A DNA stretch of 14,809 bases from an uncultured Alphaproteobacteria bacterium (GCA_929200455.1 CAKMZR010000023.1:1-14809); one strand, 5' to 3'; shown: positions 1 to 7,800, counted from the first letter of the stretch. The notes: a model not told the origin generated them from the letters alone. Numbers and translations are program-made.

Positions 1-1234
1 GTCTTATAGCACGCCATGCGAGTTTTCCGTGACCGATTTCGCGACGTCCTGGAGATCTGAGCATACCGGCTTCTCCGACGGAGAAGGGCGGGAAGTTGTA
101 GTGGAGGAGGAAGGTTTGTCTTGATTCGCCGTCGAGAGCGTCGATGATTTGCTCGTCTTGTTTTGTGCCGAGGGTTGTGACGACGAGGGCTTGGGTTTCT
201 CCTCGGGTGAAGAGAGCGGAACCGTGGGTTCTTGGGAGCACGCCGGTACGACAATCGATGGCACGGATGTCGGTAGTGGTGCGTCCGTCGATTCTTTTTC
301 CTGTGGAGAGGATGGCTTTTCTCACGATATTTTTTTCTAATTTTTTGATGGCACTGGAAGCAAGAGAGTTTTGTTCTTCCGGGATGTCGACGAGGATTTT
401 GTCACGAATTTCGCTGAGAGCCTGTACACGTTGTTGTTTGTCGGTGATGGCGTAGGCGTCTTTGAAGTTGTCTTGATTTTTTGTTTCGATGAGTTCGTAG
501 AGGCTTTTGGCATCTGGATGAGGTTCTGGCAAGGGCCAAGGTTCTTTTCCAGCGACGCTTGCGAGGTCATTGATCATGCTGATGACGGGTTGGAAGGCTT
601 CGTGTCCAAATCGGACGGCGTCGAGCATGATGTCTTCAGGAAGTTCGTAGGCTTCTGATTCGACCATGAGTACGCCTTCTTCGGTTCCGGCAATGATGAG
701 GTCGAGTTGGTTTTGTTCGTCTATGATGTCTGAGCATGAGGGATTGAGGACGAAGTTTCCGTCTTTGTATCCGACTCTTGCGGCTCCGATGGGACCTTGG
801 AAGGGGATACCGGAAAGTTTGAGTACGGCGGAAGCCCCGATGATGGCGGGGACAGCGGGGTCATGTTCGAGGTCGTGAGACATGACGATGGCGATGACGT
901 GGGTTTCGTGGTAGAAGCCGCTTGGGAAGAGGGGTCGAATGGGTCTATCGATGAGTCGTGCATTGAGGGTAGAAGTTTCTGAGGGTCTGCCTTCTCGTTT
1001 GAAGAATCCGCCAGGAATTTTCCCTGCGGCGTAAGATTTTTCTTCGTAATCGATACGGAGCGGAAGGAAGTCGATGTCAGATCGTGCTTTTTTGCTGGTG
1101 ACGGCGGTGCAGAACACGGAGGTTTCTCCGTAGCGTACCATGACGGCGGCGTCGGCCTGACGTGCGATGAGTCCGGTTTCGAGGGAGAGTGTGGTCCCAC
1201 CCCATTCTATGGAGCGTTGGTGAATGTTAAACAT
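1..1234 (-). CDS. pnp: Polynucleotide phosphorylase, N-terminal part (runs off left edge)
   Basis: PNPase degrades RNA 3' to 5' by phosphorolysis and acts in the cytoplasm, often with RNase E in a degradosome. I read 411 codons from the ATG at 1234-1232 to the edge. The protein opens MFNIHQRSIEWGGTTLSLET, the usual PNPase start, followed by ARQADAAVMVRYGETSV and the first RNase PH domain (about residues 10-145, with GGFFKREGRPSE and RLIDRPIRPLFP). An all-helical linker follows, and the second RNase PH domain begins at GKRIDGRTTTDIR and reaches GRREIGHGKLAWRA at the edge. The catalytic aspartates of the second domain and the KH and S1 RNA-binding domains of a roughly 700-residue protein would lie outside the window. 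AAGGA sits about 9 nt before the ATG. The usual upstream neighbour rpsO is absent; a long non-coding gap lies there instead. Identification is firm from conserved blocks. Confidence 0.97.
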   Translation of the reverse strand, partial: MFNIHQRSIEWGGTTLSLETGLIARQADAAVMVRYGETSVFCTAVTSKKARSDIDFLPLRIDYEEKSYAAGKIPGGFFKREGRPSETSTLNARLIDRPIRPLFPSGFYHETHVIAIVMSHDLEHDPAVPAIIGASAVLKLSGIPFQGPIGAARVGYKDGNFVLNPSCSDIIDEQNQLDLIIAGTEEGVLMVESEAYELPEDIMLDAVRFGHEAFQPVISMINDLASVAGKEPWPLPEPHPDAKSLYELIETKNQDNFKDAYAITDKQQRVQALSEIRDKILVDIPEEQNSLASSAIKKLEKNIVRKAILSTGKRIDGRTTTDIRAIDCRTGVLPRTHGSALFTRGETQALVVTTLGTKQDEQIIDALDGESRQTFLLHYNFPPFSVGEAGMLRSPGRREIGHGKLAWRAIR

Positions 1235-1524
1235 GATAGGATATCCTTGAAATTGGCAGTTGGTATGAAACGGAAGGTTACGAGGCGTTGTCCCCGGAAC
1301 GGGTTTCCGTATATTGTTGTCGTTTTTGGGGTGTTTTTGAAACTGCAGGATGCAGGGAACTCCGCAAAAGACTTTGAGGCGAGTGGTTTTTGATTTTTGG
1401 ACGATAGGTTTGAGAGGGTGTGGATTTGAGAGGATTTTTGATGATATGTGGGCTCATGTGACCTATCCCCTCTTTCCCTTGTGGCCTCTTATCTCTTTTC
1501 GGCTTTGATTTTTTGAGTCGTGTC

Positions 1525-1665
1525 CCCTGTCTTTGGATTTTTTCTGTCCCTATAGCCCCGTCCCTGTCTCTGGTCCGTCCCCAGCCCCGTCTCTACCCTT
1601 GTCCTCTTCTATCCCTGTCCTCTCTATCTCCGTCCTCTATCTCTGCCCTCTGTCTTTTCCCGTTG
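1525..1665. repeat. Degenerate pyrimidine-rich minisatellite-like tract
   Basis: The plus strand is almost entirely C and T, with recurring units such as GTCCCTGTCTCTG, GTCCTCTTCTATCCCT, GTCCTCTCTATCTCC and GTCCTCTATCTCTGCCC. Unit length varies from about 12 to 20 bp, so this is a decayed tandem repeat rather than an exact one. In 1561-1620 I count 29 C and 8 G, the reverse of the G-rich plus strand elsewhere. The minus strand therefore carries several G3-G4 runs (complement of 1553-1600), which could form a quadruplex in the pnp leader if transcription starts upstream. The functional reading is inference. Confidence 0.6.
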
Positions 1666-1863
1666 CGTTGACCTTTGGTTGACCTTCACATTTGGGTGTT
1701 AAACAGTGGAGCGTCCAGCTCTCTAGCCTGAAGTTTTTTGCGAAATGCCCCGCAACAACCGTGCGCGACAAACACCCCCCACCCATCTTTCCACACACAT
1801 CAGAATGATTTTGCTATGGGTCTTGCCGATAGGGAATCATGCGATACGTGGGTAAGATATCCA

Positions 1864-1924
1864 CCCCTCATCTTGTAGTAGGGTAAAGGAGGGGGAAAAG
1901 CAAGATATTTCTGATGAGAGGGGG
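1864..1924. promoter_or_regulatory. Imperfect palindrome upstream of the fliK sigma-54 promoter
   Basis: CCCCTCATCTTG (1864-1875) is mirrored by CAAG (1901-1904) and GATGAGAGGGG (1913-1923). The outer arms pair over 9 bp with a 2-nt bulge. The centre lies about 110 bp upstream of the predicted transcription start, the distance at which sigma-54 enhancer-binding activators commonly bind. It could be a site for a FlbD-like flagellar activator, but I cannot match it to a known consensus, so the role is inferred from position alone. Confidence 0.3.
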
Positions 1925-1975
1925 ACAAAGATGAAACTGATTCTTTTCGTCAAGAGATTTTGAGAAAAAGGGTAT

Positions 1976-1991
1976 TGGCACATTGCTTGCA
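1976..1991 (+). promoter_or_regulatory. Sigma-54 (-24/-12) promoter for fliK-flgD
   Basis: TGGCACATTGCTTGCA matches the sigma-54 consensus TGGCACRNNNNTTGCW at every defined position. The -24 GG is at 1977-1978 and the -12 GC at 1989-1990, with exact spacing. This predicts a transcript start near 2002 and a leader of about 120 nt before fliK. Sigma-54 control of hook genes is known in Caulobacter and several other flagellated bacteria. It requires RpoN and an AAA+ activator that are not in this window. Confidence 0.85.
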
Positions 1992-2121
1992 TTCTTGGCT
2001 TGTGCATCAGGTGCTGCGGCATAGGGTGCTGGGGAGGGGTTGTTATAGGGCGTGGGTACGGATTTGTTATTTTTTGTCTTTGGGATGAAGAGATTAGGAC
2101 GAGAGGAGAGGAATTAAGGTT

Positions 2122-4410
2122 ATGTCATTATCGGATATTAAGGCGTCGAAAGCGGCGGGTGCGAAGGTTGTTTCTCCGAGTTCTCCTTCTCAGTCTCAAT
2201 CGAAAGGTCGAGCGGATGCGAGCAAGGAAGGTGCGAAGAGTTTTAGTAGCCTTGTGAATCTTTTTGGTTCGATTATAGGGACGTCTCGTGCGGGAAGTTC
2301 TTTTATTCCTGATTTTTCCAGTCGGTCTCGGGATCGGGAAGCGGAGGCGGAGCCTCGTCCTCGTGAGACGGATGGGGATCAAGACTTGTCACGCAGGGAT
2401 TTGGGGGCACGCGAGCGTGAATCTAGGGAAGATGTGGAAGCACGAGCAAGAGATCGTGCCGATGATAGGGGACAAGATCGTCGGGATCGTGAGGATAAGG
2501 ATGAAGTTTCTTCTCGGGGTCGAGAGGAAGAGTCTGCCCCGCGTGAATCTTCGCGGGGAGATCGCCGTCCTGTGGAGGAGGGTGATCGTGGACGGGGAGA
2601 GGATTCTTCTCGTGGCATGGAGGGAGAGCAGAAGGGCTTGGGAGAAGATCGTGGTTCTTTGAAGGATTCCGAGGGTCAAGACAAGGTTCAGGCGGGAGCG
2701 TCTTCGGGAGAGAGTCGATCTGAGGGCAAGTCGGTAGATTCTTCGTCACCGCAGGAGGGGAAAGAAGAGAGTTCAACGCCGTTGGCTCTTAAGGGTGTGG
2801 GAGAAGGTGATGTGGATCAGGTTGGAGATTCGTTGCCGAGTGCGATTGTGGATGTTTTGCGTATTCTTCTTCTTTCGAGTGATTTGTTGGCGGAGCTTGC
2901 GAAGGGCAATGTTGAGGGTAAGGATGTGGAGGTTCTTCCTGATGCGGGTGTGATTAATGTGATAGACAATCTTTTGACCACGGATGAGAAGACGGCTCTT
3001 ACGGAGTTTCTTGTGGAGTTTATGGGAGGGAAGGAAGAGGGTTCTGGTGATGAGAAGGGTCAGGGTTTGAAAGAGGGTGTGTCTCAGAACGACATTCTCC
3101 GTGCTTTGGTGTCGAAGGCTCAGAGTCCTGAGGGTGAGACGTTGCGTTCTGCGGTGAACAAGATTTTGTCTTTTGATATGAAGAAGGCGAATGTGGAGTT
3201 TCAGGGTGTCCGTCAAGACTTTGGTTCTGTGGGTTCGGATGAGGGTGTGGACATTGATGGTGATCTTCTTGAAAAGTTGAGGGTTGCTCTTGCGCGTATT
3301 ATACAGGGGGGTCAGGGTAAGGTGGACAATCTTGATCGGCAGGGTTATGCGGGAGAGGGCAAGGATGTGGACGTGGAGGTGAAGAAGGCGGGGAGTGAAG
3401 GTGTGATGAGGGTGAATCCTTTGGATAGTGATTTGCTATCCAAGCTTCAGGAGGGCAAGGATTCCGGTTTGAAGAAGCAGGTGCTTGATATGCCTGAGGA
3501 TGTGCGTTTGCGAGCCCAGAAGGTTTTTGTGGAAGCGGATTCTGGGAAGGCGGAGAAGACGATATCTCGGGTTGCGGAAAATCTTTTGTCTCAATTTGTG
3601 GTGGATGGAGCGTTGTCTCGTCGGAGTCGCGGGGAAGCGGGCTTGTCGCTTGAGAGGTTTGCCCAAGCGGGAGCGGTGAAGTCTGCGAATGCGAAGGCTG
3701 GTGGTGAGCAGTTGTTGAAGGTGAATGTGGAGGCGAAGGGTCAGAGGCAGGATTTGTTGTGGGAATCGCGGATGTCGGAGCGTGGGGGCAAGAAGGAGAG
3801 TGGCGGTCAGAATGTGCGGGGCAAGGAGGGAGATGTGTCGTTGTTGGGGAGTCAGTCTGGGGATCGTTCGGATAAGAGTGGTTCTGCTCAGAAGGATTCG
3901 CGGTTGGGTCAGCAGGCATTGGCTTCTCGGGTTCGAGAGCAGATACAGATGAATTTCCAGAAGGCGGTGAACACGGGTCAGGATAGGATTCGTCTTCAGT
4001 TGAGTCCGCAAGAGTTGGGTCGTCTTGATGTGCGTATTACGATTGGCAAGGACGGTTCGCTTACGGCTCGAATTTTTGTGGAGCGTCAAGAGACATTGGA
4101 TCTTCTTCGTAGCGATGCGCGTTCTCTCCTTGAGGCTTTGAAGGAGGGAGGCTTGAAGGCGGGAGGAGACAGTCTTGAGTTTAGTTTGCAGAACAGCGAG
4201 CGAGATTTTTCTGGGGATGGCAAGAAGAAGAAGGGATCTGACGGTTCTTTGGCGGGCGTTGAGGGCTTGGGTTCGGGAGAAGAGGTGGGTGCGGAAGATG
4301 TGTCTAGGGCTTTGGGAGATGGTGGCGAGGAAGATGAGAGAGAGGATGTCTCTGTGGGGGATGGTGAGGGAGATGATGAGGGTTCGAAGCGTTTGGACGT
4401 GGTGGTGTAG
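2122..4410 (+). CDS. fliK: Flagellar hook-length control protein FliK
   Basis: FliK is exported through the flagellar type III apparatus, measures the growing hook and switches export specificity to filament proteins through its C-terminal domain. The 762-residue protein has the C-terminal domain of the family at about residues 610-691, with RIRLQLSPQELGRLDVRI (from R622) and ETLDLLRSDARSLLEALKEGGL. The rest is low complexity. Residues about 65-170 are a strikingly Arg/Asp/Glu-rich stretch, the middle is Lys/Glu/Ser-rich with several helical blocks, and the last 70 residues form an acidic tail. Long variable N-terminal regions are normal in FliK, since they act as the ruler. The ATG follows a purine-rich stretch with GGAGAGGA. 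It heads the hook cluster downstream of a sigma-54 promoter, with flgD 48 nt further on. Family assignment rests on the C-terminal domain plus context. Confidence 0.92.
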   Translation: MSLSDIKASKAAGAKVVSPSSPSQSQSKGRADASKEGAKSFSSLVNLFGSIIGTSRAGSSFIPDFSSRSRDREAEAEPRPRETDGDQDLSRRDLGARERESREDVEARARDRADDRGQDRRDREDKDEVSSRGREEESAPRESSRGDRRPVEEGDRGRGEDSSRGMEGEQKGLGEDRGSLKDSEGQDKVQAGASSGESRSEGKSVDSSSPQEGKEESSTPLALKGVGEGDVDQVGDSLPSAIVDVLRILLLSSDLLAELAKGNVEGKDVEVLPDAGVINVIDNLLTTDEKTALTEFLVEFMGGKEEGSGDEKGQGLKEGVSQNDILRALVSKAQSPEGETLRSAVNKILSFDMKKANVEFQGVRQDFGSVGSDEGVDIDGDLLEKLRVALARIIQGGQGKVDNLDRQGYAGEGKDVDVEVKKAGSEGVMRVNPLDSDLLSKLQEGKDSGLKKQVLDMPEDVRLRAQKVFVEADSGKAEKTISRVAENLLSQFVVDGALSRRSRGEAGLSLERFAQAGAVKSANAKAGGEQLLKVNVEAKGQRQDLLWESRMSERGGKKESGGQNVRGKEGDVSLLGSQSGDRSDKSGSAQKDSRLGQQALASRVREQIQMNFQKAVNTGQDRIRLQLSPQELGRLDVRITIGKDGSLTARIFVERQETLDLLRSDARSLLEALKEGGLKAGGDSLEFSLQNSERDFSGDGKKKKGSDGSLAGVEGLGSGEEVGAEDVSRALGDGGEEDEREDVSVGDGEGDDEGSKRLDVVV

Positions 4411-4458
4411 ACGTGAGATTTTTTGGTTTTTATAAATTGATTTACGGAGATTTTTTCT

Positions 4459-5784
4459 ATGGCTGATGTTCAGAGTACGACGAGTTCTAAGATTCAAACG
4501 AGTTCGGCGGCGAAGTCGAAGTTGAAGTTTGGCAGTGATTTTGAGACCTTTCTTAAGTTGCTTGTGACTCAGTTGAAGAATCAGGATCCGCTATCGCCTT
4601 TGAAGTCGCATGAGTTTACGAATCAGCTGGTGATGTTTGCGGGTGTGGAGCAACAGATTCGGGGTAACGAGTTGAAGGAGCAATTGGTGGAAGCGGAGAG
4701 TCGCCGTGTTCTTACGGACGGATTGAATCTTATAGATAAGAAGGTGAGTTACGGGAACAGTTTGTTTGAGTTTGATGAGAAGGGACGTATTTTCTTTGAG
4801 TTTAGTTCTCCAGGCGACATGAAGAACGTGCGTCTTCAGGTGTATGACGATAAGGATTCTTTTTTGACTCAGTTGAGTACGGGGGAGGTGAAGAGCGGTA
4901 AGGTGACGCACATATGGGATGGTAAGGTGCTGGCGGCAGACGGTGTGACGGTTTTGAAGCAGCTTGATCGTGGGAGTTACAAGCTGAAGGTTCTTGATGC
5001 GACGAGTCCGGACGGCAGGGTTGTGGACGGTTCGAAGTTTTCTGTGGAGAATGTTCGTTCGGGTTTGGTTCGTGGTATTACGATCAAGAACGGCAAGGCT
5101 TATGTGAAGTTGAACGATGATAAGCTTGTGGGCATAGCGAATGTGGGAGAGATACACAAAGATGATGCGACGGATTCGAAGACGTCATTGGATGTTGCGG
5201 AAGATTTGAACAGGGCGAGTTCTTTGATAGGGCGTACGGTGGTGTACCGTTCCTCGACGGTGCCTTTGGAGGGGGGTTCGGCGAAGTTTTCGTATAAGGT
5301 TCCGGGTGCGGCGAACACGGGCAAGGTATATGTGACGAATTTGGAGGGTCGATTGATGTACATAGACGAGCTTCCTCTTACGGTTCGTGCGGATGGCAAG
5401 CCTCAGGATGGTTCGTATACTTGGGATGGGACGTCGTATAAGTATGACAGTGATGGAAAGCGCGTGATGACGAAGGATGCGGACGGCAAGGATACGTCTG
5501 TACCTGAATTGGAAACGGCTGCGGACGGTGAGTATATTTTCTACATTAATGGCTTGAAGGATTCTGTGGAGGGTAAGTCGTACACGCGAGCGGATGTGGA
5601 GTACCAGTTGCCGATTCGAGAAGGTAAGGTGACGGGAGCGGAGGTTCTTGAGGGTAAGAGTGTGGTGTTGAAGGTGGGAACGATACCTGTATTGTTGGAG
5701 GGATTGGTACGGGTTCAAGACGGTCCGACGCCTACTCCTCCTTCACCTTCGCCTTCGTTGTATTCGTCTGTTCCGTCGTTTTAG
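4459..5784 (+). CDS. flgD: Flagellar hook-capping scaffold protein FlgD, enlarged
   Basis: FlgD caps the growing hook and guides FlgE subunits into place. The conserved N-terminal domain is clear at residues about 24-80 (FETFLKLLVTQLKNQDPLSP, then EFTNQLVMFAGVEQQI). At 441 residues it is about twice the usual 220-240. The extra length looks like a second copy of the C-terminal Ig-like/Tudor-like module. Module 1 (about 90-235) runs from LIDKKV through WDG (153-155) and RGSYKLKV to SGLVRGITIKNGK. Module 2 (about 256-421) runs from LIGRTV through WDG (322-324) and DGEYIFYI to EGKVTGAEVLEGK. The gene ends with a Pro/Ser tail (PTPTPPSPSPS). GGAG stands about 11 nt before the ATG. It probably shares the fliK transcript. 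The FlgD identity is firm; the duplication is my reading by eye. Confidence 0.93.
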   Translation: MADVQSTTSSKIQTSSAAKSKLKFGSDFETFLKLLVTQLKNQDPLSPLKSHEFTNQLVMFAGVEQQIRGNELKEQLVEAESRRVLTDGLNLIDKKVSYGNSLFEFDEKGRIFFEFSSPGDMKNVRLQVYDDKDSFLTQLSTGEVKSGKVTHIWDGKVLAADGVTVLKQLDRGSYKLKVLDATSPDGRVVDGSKFSVENVRSGLVRGITIKNGKAYVKLNDDKLVGIANVGEIHKDDATDSKTSLDVAEDLNRASSLIGRTVVYRSSTVPLEGGSAKFSYKVPGAANTGKVYVTNLEGRLMYIDELPLTVRADGKPQDGSYTWDGTSYKYDSDGKRVMTKDADGKDTSVPELETAADGEYIFYINGLKDSVEGKSYTRADVEYQLPIREGKVTGAEVLEGKSVVLKVGTIPVLLEGLVRVQDGPTPTPPSPSPSLYSSVPSF

Positions 5785-5831
5785 GTTTGGAATTTGAGGA
5801 TAAGAATCGGTTTATAACGGAGAGGAAAGCG

Positions 5832-5862
5832 AAGGATGGCCGAAGGATGGCCCAAGGATGGC
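5832..5862 (+). repeat. Three 11-bp-spaced copies of AAGGATGGC at the flgE promoter
   Basis: AAGGATGGC occurs at 5832-5840, 5843-5851 and 5854-5862, exactly 11 bp apart. The third copy supplies the TGGC of the -24 element of the sigma-54 promoter, so two decoy half-elements lie upstream on the same helix face. This may be a simple tandem duplication of the -24 region or a binding array for an activator; the sequence alone does not decide. Confidence 0.75.
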
Positions 5863-5874
5863 ATAGTGTTTGCA
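5859..5874 (+). promoter_or_regulatory. Sigma-54 (-24/-12) promoter for flgE
   Basis: TGGCATAGTGTTTGCA differs from the sigma-54 consensus TGGCACRNNNNTTGCW at one position (T for C after TGGCA) and keeps exact spacing. GG is at 5860-5861 and GC at 5872-5873. The predicted start is near 5885, leaving a leader of about 120 nt, the same length as that of fliK. GCCG (5960-5963) and CGGC (5977-5980) could form a small stem in this leader. It allows flgE, the most abundant hook protein, to be transcribed separately from fliK-flgD. Confidence 0.78.
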
Positions 5875-6006
5875 GTGTTTATGTTATGTAGGGTATGGGG
5901 GATAAGTTTTTTGAGGGATGGGTTTGAGGTCTTGAAAAGGACGTTTGTTGTTAACGAAAGCCGGAGATTAAGGTTTCGGCGGATTATTGAGTAAGGAGCA
6001 AGGGAA

Positions 6007-7800
6007 ATGAGTTTGTACAGCGCGATGAGAGCAGGGGTTTCGGGACTTTTTGCCCAAACCCAGTCTATGGCGATGATATCTGATAACATAGCGAATGTGA
6101 GTACGAATGGTTATAAGCTTGTTCGTTCTTCATTTAATTCTCTTATTACGATACAGGGGAACAACGGAGCGTATACGGCGGGAAGTGTCCGAGCGTTGCC
6201 AAAGCGAGGCATTGATGTAGCGGGTTCGTTATCTTCGAGCAACAATCCGCTTGATTTGTCTATAGTGGGGGAAGGATTTTTTGCGGTGACGGATCGTCTT
6301 GAGGAGCCTACGAATGCGGATACGGGTCGTGGTTCGTACTACACGCCGAATGGCGAGATCGTGTACAGTCGGAACGGAGAGTTTCGTCGTGATGCGAATG
6401 GCAATTTGCGGAATCCTGCGGGATATTATCTTTTGGGATGGCCTGTGATTGGCACGGACAGCAATGGTCAGCCGAACTATGATCGCACGAATTTGCCTTC
6501 GACGTTGACGGCGGTTTCTGTGAAGGCGACGACGGGGAGGCCACAGCCTTCGAAGAATCTTACGTTGAATGCGAATATAGACAGTAAGCTTTTGCAAACG
6601 GGGAAGACTTTTGACGTGACGATGAACATTTATGACCGTCAGGGAACGCTTAGGACTTTGCGTGTAAGTTTTGAGCCTCTTACGGGAGGTTATCGTTACC
6701 CGGCGACAGGTACGGCGGTGATAGAAGAGGCGTTTGCGTATAAGGTTTCGATGAAGTTTGAGGGAACGAATTCGCCACAATTCCGTAGTGGTCGCAGCGA
6801 GAGCAGTGGTTTTATAGCATCGTTTACCTCGACGGGACAGTTTAAGAGTTTTCTCCAGCCTGTGTTGGAAGGGGGTACGCCGCTGGAAGCGACGAAAGCG
6901 GCAGGTAGTGATGGAAGTTATACGGCAGGTGGTGGTGCGCACACTGTGGGTGCGAACTTGAGGTCACAAAGAGGAATGATTCCGCCTCTTTATGAACTGC
7001 ATGGTTTGGGCAGGGTACAGGCTCAGCTTTCGCCTACGGACACGACGGGCAACGAGGAGTGGTGGGATCTTGGAGCGGTTGCGAATGATGGTACGAACGA
7101 TCAGTATCTTGGTTATGCGACGGCAGGGGGTACGACGGCGCGTCCTGATCTTCGTATTCTAGGTGTTCCTACGGCGAATAATGATCCGCCCTACTTTGAT
7201 TTGCAAGGTACGACGGCTGCCGACGATGAGGCGGCGTACGGTCAAGCGGTTGTGTTTGATGTGGACTTTGGTCGTGATGGATTCCAGTTTAATGGTGAGG
7301 CGACGGACCCGAACCTTACGGAAGTGTATGACAATGATGTTCAGATCAAGCTGAATTTTGGTTCTGCGGGCACGCAAGACGGTCTTACCCATTACAATTC
7401 GCCGAGTGCGATTACGAACATTACGCAAGATGGATTTACGATAGGTCAGCTTGAAGGTGTTCAGATTTCGGAATCGGGTATTGTGACGGCGGTTTATGAC
7501 AATGGGGATAGGAAAGAGATTGCCCAAGTTCCTGTGGTGAGTTTTAACAGCCCGAACAATTTGGAATTGGCGAACGGGAATGCGTACCGTCAATCTGAAG
7601 CGTCAGGTCAAGCGGTTGTGCGTTTTCCTGGCACGTCAGGCGTGGGAACTTTGGCCCCGTCTACGGTGGAAACATCAAACGTGGACATTGCAGAAGAGTT
7701 TACCCATATGATCGTGACGCAAAGAGCCTACTCAGCGAGCACAAAAATCATCACGACGGCAGACGAGATGCTTGATGAGCTTATTCGTGCGAAGAGGTAG
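6007..7800 (+). CDS. flgE: Flagellar hook protein FlgE
   Basis: FlgE polymerises into the hook, the universal joint between rod and filament, outside the cell. The 597-residue protein starts MSLYSAMRAGVSGLFAQTQS and continues with ISDNIANVSTNGYK, the rod/hook N-terminal motif that forms the inner coiled core. It ends with VDIAEEFTHMIVTQRAYSAS and the ITTADEMLDELI helix, the conserved C-terminal partner. Between them lies the variable Ser/Thr/Gly-rich exposed region, including the FlgE-type sequence NNPLDLSIVGEGFFAV near residue 79. The length is near that of the Caulobacter hook protein and well above the roughly 400 residues of the enterobacterial one. AAGGAG at 5993-5998, 8 nt before the ATG, supports this start. 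It is preceded by its own sigma-54 promoter and follows flgD by 222 nt. Confidence 0.96.
   Translation: MSLYSAMRAGVSGLFAQTQSMAMISDNIANVSTNGYKLVRSSFNSLITIQGNNGAYTAGSVRALPKRGIDVAGSLSSSNNPLDLSIVGEGFFAVTDRLEEPTNADTGRGSYYTPNGEIVYSRNGEFRRDANGNLRNPAGYYLLGWPVIGTDSNGQPNYDRTNLPSTLTAVSVKATTGRPQPSKNLTLNANIDSKLLQTGKTFDVTMNIYDRQGTLRTLRVSFEPLTGGYRYPATGTAVIEEAFAYKVSMKFEGTNSPQFRSGRSESSGFIASFTSTGQFKSFLQPVLEGGTPLEATKAAGSDGSYTAGGGAHTVGANLRSQRGMIPPLYELHGLGRVQAQLSPTDTTGNEEWWDLGAVANDGTNDQYLGYATAGGTTARPDLRILGVPTANNDPPYFDLQGTTAADDEAAYGQAVVFDVDFGRDGFQFNGEATDPNLTEVYDNDVQIKLNFGSAGTQDGLTHYNSPSAITNITQDGFTIGQLEGVQISESGIVTAVYDNGDRKEIAQVPVVSFNSPNNLELANGNAYRQSEASGQAVVRFPGTSGVGTLAPSTVETSNVDIAEEFTHMIVTQRAYSASTKIITTADEMLDELIRAKR

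Larger units (their letters stand above)
1235..2121. other. Long non-coding gap between divergent pnp and fliK
   Basis: About 890 bp without a credible gene. The open frames here are short and resemble no family I know. No rpsO, which usually precedes pnp, is present on the minus strand, and I see no cloverleaf with a T-loop, so no tRNA. The pnp-proximal part holds two small hairpins that would fall in the pnp leader (CGGAA/TTCCG at 1295-1309 and CTGCA/TGCAG at 1343-1355). The middle is pyrimidine-rich. A direct repeat TTGACCTT occurs at 1668 and 1679, 11 bp apart. The fliK-proximal third holds an imperfect palindrome and a sigma-54 promoter, listed separately. A promoter for pnp must lie here but I could not place it. 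Confidence 0.7.

Noticed and set aside
1668..1706. Sigma-70 promoter from the paired TTGACC boxes
   Set aside because: Neither box has a recognisable -10 hexamer at 16-18 bp. Only the 11-bp direct repeat itself is supported.
1680..1760. tRNA-like segment in the pnp-fliK gap
   Set aside because: Small stems such as GAGC/GCTC occur, but there is no T-loop GTTCGA motif or acceptor pairing.
2128..4497. Long minus-strand open frames opposite fliK
   Set aside because: They lie opposite a well-supported plus-strand gene, have biased Arg/His/Pro/Thr-rich translations and match no family. The G-rich sense strand lacks the triplets that give antisense stops.
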